Of a stretch of 64,000 nucleotides of DNA, positions 26,312-36,100 are shown piece by piece. Source of the stretch: Staphylococcus arlettae (lineage in GTDB: Bacteria; Bacillota; Bacilli; Staphylococcales; Staphylococcaceae). The notes under the pieces were generated by a model, which was not told the DNA's origin, did no database searches, and was given only the letters and a program-made list of their open reading frames with translations. Positions within the stretch are counted from its first letter, which is position 1. Every line of letters starts with the position of its first letter. The translations under genes were made by a program, and so were the position numbers. The stretch is taken from contig NZ_PPQB01000022.1 of assembly GCF_002902345.1 (NCBI RefSeq), positions 78,816 to 142,815 on the forward strand, given 5' to 3'.

Positions 26312-26944
26312 TTAAAGTATAAAATCTTTGTTAAATGTTGGCGTGATATTTGTTATTTCGACATTTAAAGTGCTAGCTGTTGCTGTGTCCATAATGATAG
26401 ACAACCTATAATCTCTATTAAATTGCCGAGAAAAGACTGATAGTTGATCAGGCCGAGTTGCCATATCATCTTTGATACTATAGTTGTTATGGCCTGGCAC
26501 AATCGCAAATGAATCTAATGATTTATACAATCCTGTACCAATTAACTTTAAATAACATTCTTTTAATGTCCAGAGTTCATAAAATCGTAGTAATTGTTGC
26601 TCAATGCGACCTGCTCTAATATAGTGGGCTTCTTCTACAGCAAAATATTTATCTGGAATTGATAAATCAATGGGTGCTATTTTCTCGATATCTACACCAA
26701 CATTATAATCACTCACAATACATACAGAATAACCACTAGTATGGGAAGTATTAAAGTAGTATTGGGATGGTGTAGTGATTAACGGTTTACCATATTCGCC
26801 TCGATGCAAAGTAATATCTTTCATATTACAACCTGTATGTTGAGCAATACAAAAGTGCTTAAATTGTTGAGAGTACCATCGCTGATATTGTTTATGTTGA
26901 TACTCGGCATTACTCGTGTTCAATACGTAAATTGTTACGTCCAT
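26312..26944 (-). CDS. Sfp-type 4'-phosphopantetheinyl transferase
   Basis: I start at ATG 26944 (MDVTIYVLN, about 210 residues), after GGGA at 9 bases. Longer in-frame starts up to 27070 would overlap a hairpin and add a cysteine-rich tail foreign to the family. Motifs are HTSGYSVCIVS, VGVDIEKI and ELWTLKECYLKLIGTGLY, the magnesium- and CoA-binding core of Sfp enzymes. It converts the three carrier domains of the NRPS to the holo form. It lies 167 bases after the NRPS gene and 12 bases before the thioesterase gene. Confidence 0.93.
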   Translation of the reverse strand: MDVTIYVLNTSNAEYQHKQYQRWYSQQFKHFCIAQHTGCNMKDITLHRGEYGKPLITTPSQYYFNTSHTSGYSVCIVSDYNVGVDIEKIAPIDLSIPDKYFAVEEAHYIRAGRIEQQLLRFYELWTLKECYLKLIGTGLYKSLDSFAIVPGHNNYSIKDDMATRPDQLSVFSRQFNRDYRLSIIMDTATASTLNVEITNITPTFNKDFIL

Positions 26945-26976
26945 GCTGACACATCCCATTAAGTAAATTATGTAAA

Positions 26977-27025
26977 TGCAAGAGCATCTCAGAATCCAAC
27001 TGGTGAATTCCGGCATGCTCTTACA
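26977..27025 (-). other. Hairpin between NRPS and phosphopantetheinyl transferase genes
   Basis: TGCAAGAGCAT pairs with ATGCTCTTACA (one mismatch) around a 27-base loop. No T-run follows on the minus strand, so it may be an RNA-processing or stability element separating the giant NRPS message from the two small genes. Confidence 0.55.
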
Positions 27026-27111
27026 TAAATGATTACAACGACACGTAACCCAAATCTTCAGTGTAATCATCGCATGTTAAATGGTACGACTATTAAACAC
27101 TTACCTAACTG

Positions 27112-30100
27112 TTAAAAATTATTTTTAGGATGGTTAATCATTTTCTCTAATGTCTCTGTACTAGTTGGTTTCCATTGGAAATCTAATCGTTCTAACACGA
27201 AGTTTGTTTTATAATCTAAGATTTCAAAATGTGATTTGTTAAACAATGTATTATCTAAAATACCAGTGTGTAATAAGAAGTCATTGATTTCATCACTCAT
27301 TACACCTTGTTCGATACACTGCATCAAGTAATCCATAAAGTCATTCCACTGAATATCATCAATACGATGATTGTTGTCGTTATAGACGTCCATCAAAGTT
27401 TTCAATGATAATAATTGATTGTTATAAATATGGTGCGTTTCGTTGCGTAGTTGATTATTTAAAATCAACTTGTTGCACGCTTGTGCTGCTTGATCAACAG
27501 GTGTGAAATCAACATCATCATGTGCTAAGTTAGGGAATTTTTGTAACTTTTTAAATGATTTGATAATACTATAAAAGGCATTATTTTCTTCATTTTTTTG
27601 GAAAATACCTGTTTCAGAATCACATTGTAAATTACCTAAACGGTAAATATTCGTTTCTACACCTTCGTCACGATATGCTACTAAGCGTTTTTCAGCTTCA
27701 ATTTTCCCATCTAAATATACGTTATTCGGTTTTTGGCCTAAATCAATATCATCTTCCGAGAACGTCACTTGTTTTTTGTCTTCGATATGACCAGAAGCAA
27801 TAGACATCGTTGACATATGATGGATTTCTTTTAGTTTTTGGTCTTTGGCAAAATCAACTATATTATTTATTGCATTAACATTCGTGTCATAAGACGAAGC
27901 TTCCGTGGCAAAGTGATTAACATTAGCTGCAGCATTAATAATAATATCGATGTTGTTTGCTAAATAATCATAAGTTTGCGTTGCAAAGCCTAGGCCATCC
28001 GCTTCAATATTACCTTCCACTAAATGAATACGACTAGTATCTGCTGAATTCAATTGAGCATTGAAGTAATACTGCCAATTATTGTTAAGTTTTGATTCAC
28101 CACTTAACTCATTACTATTACGCACCATGACATAAATAGTAAAATCTGTGCGCGCAAGTAAATCTTTTAAGACATGAATACCAAAGTACCCTGTAGCACC
28201 TGTTAACAATACTTTTTTATCTCGTTTAACCGCAGTTTTATCAATAGCTTGATATTGCTGAGCACTTTTCTCTTTGTAGTCATTTACTTCTTTCATAAAG
28301 TCGCTGCTGAAACGATGTTCATGCTCTACTGTTACTTCTTTTAAAGCACTCAATTTAGCCATAATATTAGTATCTGCACGTTCGATTAATGCTTTACTAA
28401 TACTTTCAACGGTCTGTAATTCGAAAATATCTTTAATAGAAATATTATATGATTTAGAGAGTAGCGACGTTAATTTAATAGCTTTAATTGAATCTCCGCC
28501 AATTTCAAAGAAACTGTCCTGAATGCTCACGCGTTCTCTGTCCAATACTGTTTCAAACGCTTCAGCGACTGTAGTTTCCATATCATTGCTTGGTTCAATA
28601 TAAGTAGCACTTTCGACTTCAATTTCTGGTAATGCTTTCTTATTCAACTTACCATTTACTGTTACTGGTAACGCATCTAATTGCATCATATAAGCTGGCA
28701 CCATATATTCTGGTAATTGCTGATTTAATGCTACTTTAATAGCTTCAAAATCTAATGTTTCTTCGGCAACGAGATACGCACATAGCGCTAAATCAGAACC
28801 AGCCATTGGTTTAGCAACAACTGCAACATTAGTAATTGCACTCATTTTACCTAAGACACTTTCAATTTCTCCCAGTTCAATACGATAGCCACGGATTTTC
28901 ACTTGTTCATCCATACGACCTAAGTATTCCACCATTCCGTCGCCACGCCATTTTGCTAAGTCACCAGTACGGTAAAGTTTACCGTCGCCAAATGGATTAT
29001 CAATGAATTTTTCAGCAGTTAATTCAGGGCGATTTAAATAGCCTCTTGTTACAGCGATACCGCTAATACATAGTTCTCCCGGAACACCGATACCCATCAA
29101 CTTATTATCTTCATTTATCACATGTGCGTGTACGTTTGCAATTGGATTACCAATTGGTATCACTTCATGTGTCTTACCATGAGGGACAGGATAGTGTAAC
29201 ATCTCAATCGATGCTTCTGTTGGTCCATACAAGTCGACGAGTAATGTATTATTTCTTTTTCCAATTACAGTGTTAAATTCATTTGCAAGTACAGGTTTAA
29301 GCGCTTCACCTGTTGCTAACAATGTTTCTAATGATGCTAAGCTAGGTACATTGTCCGTCGATTTAATGTAATCGATAAAGCCACCTAACATTGAAGGCAC
29401 AAAGTGAACCATTGTCACATGATGATCATGAATTAAGTTCATAATCTTCTCTGGATTCACTTCTTCACCACTCGGAAGTAGTACAGCTTGGCCACCAACC
29501 ATTGCCCAACTGAAAATTTCCCACACTGATACGTCGAATGTAAATGGTGTTTTGAATAATATAATGTCACTTTCATCGAAATTATATTTATCAATCATCC
29601 AATTCAGGCGATTAAGGACACCTTCGTATGGTACAAGGACACCTTTAGGTTTGCCAGTTGTACCAGATGTATAAATTACATACATAAGGTTCGACACATC
29701 TGTGACATGCGGTAAATTATCTTTTGGTAATGTAGTTAAATCTGTAGTTAATAGGTCAATAACAGTATTATCATAAGCTAATTCACTATTAAGTGTATGG
29801 TCTGTTAATAAGACGTCTGGTTGACTATCTTCTAACATGAACTCAATACGCTCAACTGGATAATTTGGATCGACTGGCACATAAGCGCCACCTGCTTTTA
29901 AGATACCGAAAATACCAACCATCATCTCTAAACGGCGATATGTCATAAGACCTACAAGATCATCTGGCTGTACGCCTAATTTACGTAAACGATATGCAAG
30001 TTGATTCGCTCTTGAGTTTAACTCACTATACGTTAAACTTTCTCCTTCATACGTAATTGCCGTCTGTTGTGGTGTTTGTGCCACTTGTGCTTCAAATCGT

Positions 30101-33100
30101 TCTACAAACGTTTGCGAATTATTCAACGATTCAGCCGTATCATTAAAGACTTCAAAGATTTCAGTTTGTTCTGCTGCGGTAATAATTTCAATTTCTCCAA
30201 TATTAAGTTGTGGATTTTGCGTAACATTTTTTAAGATTTCCATGTAATGTCCGAGCATACGTTGCACTGTTTCAGCATCAAACAACTCTTGACCGTATTC
30301 TAATAACACTTTATACGTGTCGCCTTCTTCGATAGTCATATTCAAATCAAATTTCGCATTGGTGTTTGTTGCTTCTTTAGTTTCAATGTTCCAATCTTCA
30401 ATGTCTATGCTCTGTTTGTCATTATTTTGTAGTGTGAATAGTACGTCGAATAATGGATTACGTGTTAAGTCACGTTTTTCCACAATTTCATCTACCAACT
30501 CTTCAAGTGGATACTCTTGATTATCAAATGCTTGTAACGACGTTTCTTTGAGTTCGGCCAATAATTGATTAAATGTTTTTTGTCGTGTTGGATAGCCACG
30601 CATTGCTAACGTATTAACGAACATTCCTAACATACTTTCAGTATCTTTATGTGTCCGTCCTGAAATTGGACTACCGATGACGATATCTTCTTGACGACTA
30701 TATTTGTGTAGTAACACCATAAATGATGATAATAAAATCATATAATCAGTACTACTTGTTTCTTGTGCTAAATGATGGATGTCTTGAGTGATTTTCGCTG
30801 GCACATCCACTGAGACTGTCCCACCAACAAAGCTTTGTTTATTTGGACGTGCACGATCGTAAGGCAAATCAAGTACTGGTGCTTCTTCTTCAAATTGAGC
30901 TAACCAGAAAGCACGTTGTGCGCTCATATCGCGATTGTGCATCCACTCACTATAATCTTTATATTGTACTGTCAATGGTGCTAATGCTTGGTTTTGATAT
31001 AATGCAGAGAATTCTTTCATAATTAAATTAATAGAAAAACCATCTGAAATAATATGGTGCATATCAAAGAGTAAAATATAATGTTGCTCTGCTTGTTTCA
31101 CAATTTTCACACGTAACAATGGTGCTTGCGCTAAATCAAATGGTTTTACAAAATCCTCTAATAAAGCATCATAATCGGGGTTAGCATTTTCTTCATAATC
31201 CACTGTGATTTCTGCTTGCTCATTAATAATTTGTACTGGTTCTCCATCGATTGCCTCGAAGTGTGTGCGTAATGATTCATGACGATCAATTAACGCTTGG
31301 AATGCCTCTTGTACACGCTCTACATCAACGTTCCCATGAATTTCTAAAATGCTCGGCATATTGTATGCTGTTTGACCAGATACCATTTCATTTAACACAT
31401 ATAAACGTTTCTGTGGTGATGATGCATAGTAATGTGCTTTCTGTTCAGCCGGAGCAATCGCTTGAGTATGGGCGTTGTCACTACTATTAAGCACTACTTT
31501 TGCAAGTTGGGCTGCAGTAGGATTCTCAAAAATTGCTTTAAGTGGCAGTCTTACCCCTAGATGGCTTTCAATTTCATTGACTACACTTATTGCTTTTAAT
31601 GAATGTCCGCCAATTTCAAAGAAATCATCATATACACTGACTTGTTCTAAATGTAAAACAGTTTCAAAAGCCTGAGTGATACTTGCTTCTTCTGGTGTTG
31701 TTGGTGCAACATAAGCCTTTGTTTCTACTTTAATATCTGGTAATGCTTTTTTATTTAATTTACCATTGGCTGTTACAGGCAATTGTTCAAGTTGCGTCAT
31801 AAAAGTCGGTACCATATAACTTGGTAGCTTTTGCCCAAGTGTTGCTTTAATCGTTTCTATATCAATCGCATCATCTGACACTAGATATGCACAAATTGAT
31901 AATTCGTCACCAACTACTGCTTTGGCGATGACAGCTACATCCGAAATCCCGTCGATTTGACCTAAAGTACTTTCGATTTCACCAAGTTCAATACGATAAC
32001 CACGGATTTTCACTTGTTCGTCAATACGTCCAAGATATTCAACATTACCTTCTGCACTCCACTTCGCTAAATCACCGGTACGGTACAATTTACCTTCACC
32101 AAATGGATTATCTATAAATTTTTCTTGCGTTAAATCAGGTCTATTTAAATAACCATCTGTGACACCTACACCACCGATACATAACTCGCCGGGAACACCG
32201 ATCCCCATTAAGTTATTATCTTCATTCATAATATATGCTTGAATGTTAGCAATCGGCTTACCGATTGGAATAGTGTCATACGCTTGTCCAGCATGACATG
32301 GGTAATAAATAACCTCAATTGATGCTTCTGTCGGACCATATAAATCAAGTAACAAAGTATTATTTGGTGTACCAATAATCGTGTTAAATTGATTTACTTG
32401 TTCTGGTTTTAACGCTTCACCACTTGCGAGTACGTGATTAACTGAAGCGATAGCTTGTTGCTTATTCGTATTTTTAATGAAGTCGATAAAGACCCCAAGC
32501 ATTGACGGTACAAAGTGTACCATTGTAATCAGATGATGTTCTAAGAGTGCGGTAATTTTTTCTGGATTACTTTCTTCACCTGAAGGTAGTAGTACAGCTT
32601 GACCACCAACCATTGCCCAACCAAAGATTTCCCATACCGACACATCAAACGTAAATGGTGTTTTAAATAACACAGTATCATGCGCACTGAAGTGATATTT
32701 ATCTATCATCCAATTCAGGCGATTCATAACACCTTTGTATGGTACCATTACACCTTTCGGCTTACCTGTTGTGCCCGACGTATAAATGACATACATTAAG
32801 TCTGTCACATCAGTGGCATGTGGTAGATTTGTTTTAGCTTGGTTCTCATATACAGCTGAATCTGTTAAATTAATAACTTGTTGGTCATAATCAATCGAAG
32901 CGTCTAAATTATGATCTGTTAATAAGACGTCCGGTTGGCTATCTCCTAAAATATAATTCACACGATCACTAGGATAGTTAGGATCCACTGGCACGTAGGC
33001 ACCACCAGCTTTTAAAATACCGTATATACCAATCATCATTTCTAAACGACGGTTTGTCATTAAACCAACTAAATGATTTGCTGCTACACCTTGTGCTCGT

Positions 33101-36100
33101 AACACACGCGCTAATTGATTCGCACGTTCGTTTAATTCACGATACGTTAAGCTTGCGTCTTCATACATAATTGCAGTTTGTTCAGGTGTTTTCGCCACTT
33201 GTGCTTCAAAGCGTTCGACAAATGTTTGTGTATTATTTAAGTTAACTTGTGTGTCGTTAAAATCATTAAAAATTGTCGTTTTTTCTGACTCTGTAACTAT
33301 GTTAATGTCACTAATTTTTTGTTCAGGATTTGTCGTGATATTACCTAAAATTTCGAAGAAGTGCCCAAGCATACGTTGAATCGTTGCCTCTTCAAATAAT
33401 TCACTCGCATATTCTAATGACACATCATAGTGTTCACCATCTTCTATAGTCATACTCAAATCAAACTTCGCATCTGTATGTGTAGCCGCCTTAGGTTCAA
33501 TCGCCCAATTATTGATTTCTAATTTTTGTTGTTCATTATTTTGTAACGTAAATAAGACATCAAACAACGGATTTCGCGTTAAATCACGTTTTTCTACAAT
33601 TTCATCTACTAAAGCTTCAAGTGGGTATTCTTGATTATCAAACGCTTTTATAGATGCATCTTTCGTTTCAGACAACAATTGGTTAAAGGATTTATTACGT
33701 TCAGGATAACCACGCATAGCTAATGTATTAACAAACATCCCTAACATATTTTCAGTATCTTTGTGTGTACGTCCGGAAATTGGACTACCGATCACCACAT
33801 CTTCTTGGCGACTATATTTGTGTAATAATACCATGAATGACGTTAGTAAAATCATATAATCTGTACTGCCTGTTGTTTGCGCTAACTGACTAATAGCACT
33901 ACGTGTTTCATCAGGCATACGCACTGTAATAGAACGCCCATCAAAATTTTGTTTATTCGGTCTAGCATGGTCATAAGGTAAATCTAAAACGGGTGCTTCC
34001 TCTTTAAATTGTTCTAACCAATAAGTACGTTGACTCGTTAAATCACGTGTGTGCATCCATTCACTATAATCTTTGTATTGCACTTTTAATTCTTCTAATG
34101 CATAACCTTGATAAAGTGCTGAAAATTCTTTGATGATAATATTAATTGATAAACCATCAGAAATAATATGATGCATATCAAATAATAAAATAAAACGCTG
34201 TTCTGCACATTTAACGATTTTCACTCTCAGTAACGGTGCTTGTGCTAAATTAAATGGACGTACAAAAGCCGTTAACAAACTATCATAATCTTCAGTATGT
34301 GCTACTTCGTAATCTACGCTAATCGTCGCTTGTTCTTCAATGACTTGTACTGGTTCGCCGTCTATCGTCTCAAAATGTGTTCTTAACGCTTCGTGTCTAT
34401 TAACCAGTGTTTGGAAAGCCTCTTGTACACGTGTGATATCAACATCCCCACGTATTTCTAACATACTTGGCATATTATAAGCCGTTGGACTATCCGTCAT
34501 CTCATGTAACACATAAAGTCGTTTTTGTGGTGATGACGTCAGATAATAAGGTTTGTCTGTAGCTTGTGGAATGTCATGTCCTGCAGTCTCTTTGGCTTGC
34601 GCTTCAACGACTGTGGCTAATTGCGCTACACTTGGATGTTCAAAGATAGCTTTTAATGGTAATCGTATACCCATACGACTTTCTATATCATTAATTACAC
34701 TAATTGCTCTTAAAGAATGTCCACCAATTTCAAAGAAACTATCTTGCACACTAACTTGCGGTGCATTCAACACTTGAGCAAAAGTTTTGGCTATTTCAGC
34801 CTCCATATCCGTCGATGGTGCAACATACGTTTTTGTTTCTATTTTAATGTCAGGCAATGCTTTTTTATTTAATTTACCGTTAGCTGTTACTGGTAATTGT
34901 TCTAATTGCATCATGTAGGACGGAATCATATATTCCGGTAACTTTTTCGCTAAAAGTGACTTAGTACTATTAAAATCAAGTGCCTCTTCAGACGCCAAAT
35001 AAGCACAAATTGCCAACTCAGAACCTTGAACTGGCTTGGCCACTACTGCAACATCCGATACATTATCCATTTGTCGTAATAAACTTTCGATTTCCCCAAG
35101 CTCAATACGATAACCACGTATTTTTACTTGTTCATCGATACGTCCGATGTACTCTATATTGCCATCTTCGCTCCATTTAGCTAAATCGCCTGTTCGATAT
35201 AATTTACCTTCACCATAAGGATTATCGATAAATTGTTCGGCTGTTAATTCAGGACGGTTTAAATAACCATCTGTGACTCCAACTCCACCTATACACAGCT
35301 CGCCTGCTACACCAATACCTAATAAATTATTATCTTCATTCAAAATTAAAGCTTGAATATTGGCAATAGGCTTACCGATAGGTATTGTGTCATAGATTTT
35401 ATCGGCGTGACATGGGTAATAAATAACTTCTATAGATGTTTCAGTTGGTCCGTATAAATCGATAAGCAACGTCTCATTAGGACTACCAATACGCTCATTG
35501 AAACGATTAACGTGTTCAGTTTTCAACGCTTCACCACTCGCCAAAACATTATTCACTGAAGATATAGCTGCGACATTGTCAGACGCTTTAATAAAATCAA
35601 TAAAGACACTTAACATTGATGGCACAAAGTGAACCATCGTAATATCATGTTGTTCAATAAGTTTTGTAATTTTTGCCGGATTACTTTCTTCACCTGAAGG
35701 TAATAATACTGCTTGACCTCCGACCATAGCCCAACCAAAAATTTCCCAAACGGATACATCAAATGTAAATGGTGTTTTAAACAACACTTTTTCTTGTTCA
35801 CTTACGTTAAACTCATCAATCATCCAATTCAAGCGATTGATTACACCTTTATAAGGTACCATCACGCCTTTAGGTTTCCCAGTTGTACCAGATGTATAAA
35901 TGACATACATTAAGTCTGAAACTTGAGTCACATGGGGTAAATTTTCTGTTGGTAGCGACGATAAAGTACTATCCGTTGTTAAATCAATCACATGTCCATT
36001 ATAAGTAATTGCCTCATCGATGGATCGATCCGTTAACAACACCTTAGGTTGACTGTCCTCTAAAATATAATTAATACGCTCACTAGGATTATTCGGATCA

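Noticed and set aside
26945-27070. Longer start for the phosphopantetheinyl transferase (252 residues)
   Set aside because: The extra 42 residues are cysteine-rich, unlike the family, and the region overlaps a hairpin. ATG 26944 fits the usual Sfp N-terminus.
29000-36000. Several plus-strand ORFs opposite the NRPS gene
   Set aside because: They are antisense shadows that recur at equivalent positions of the repeated modules and have no start signals of their own.
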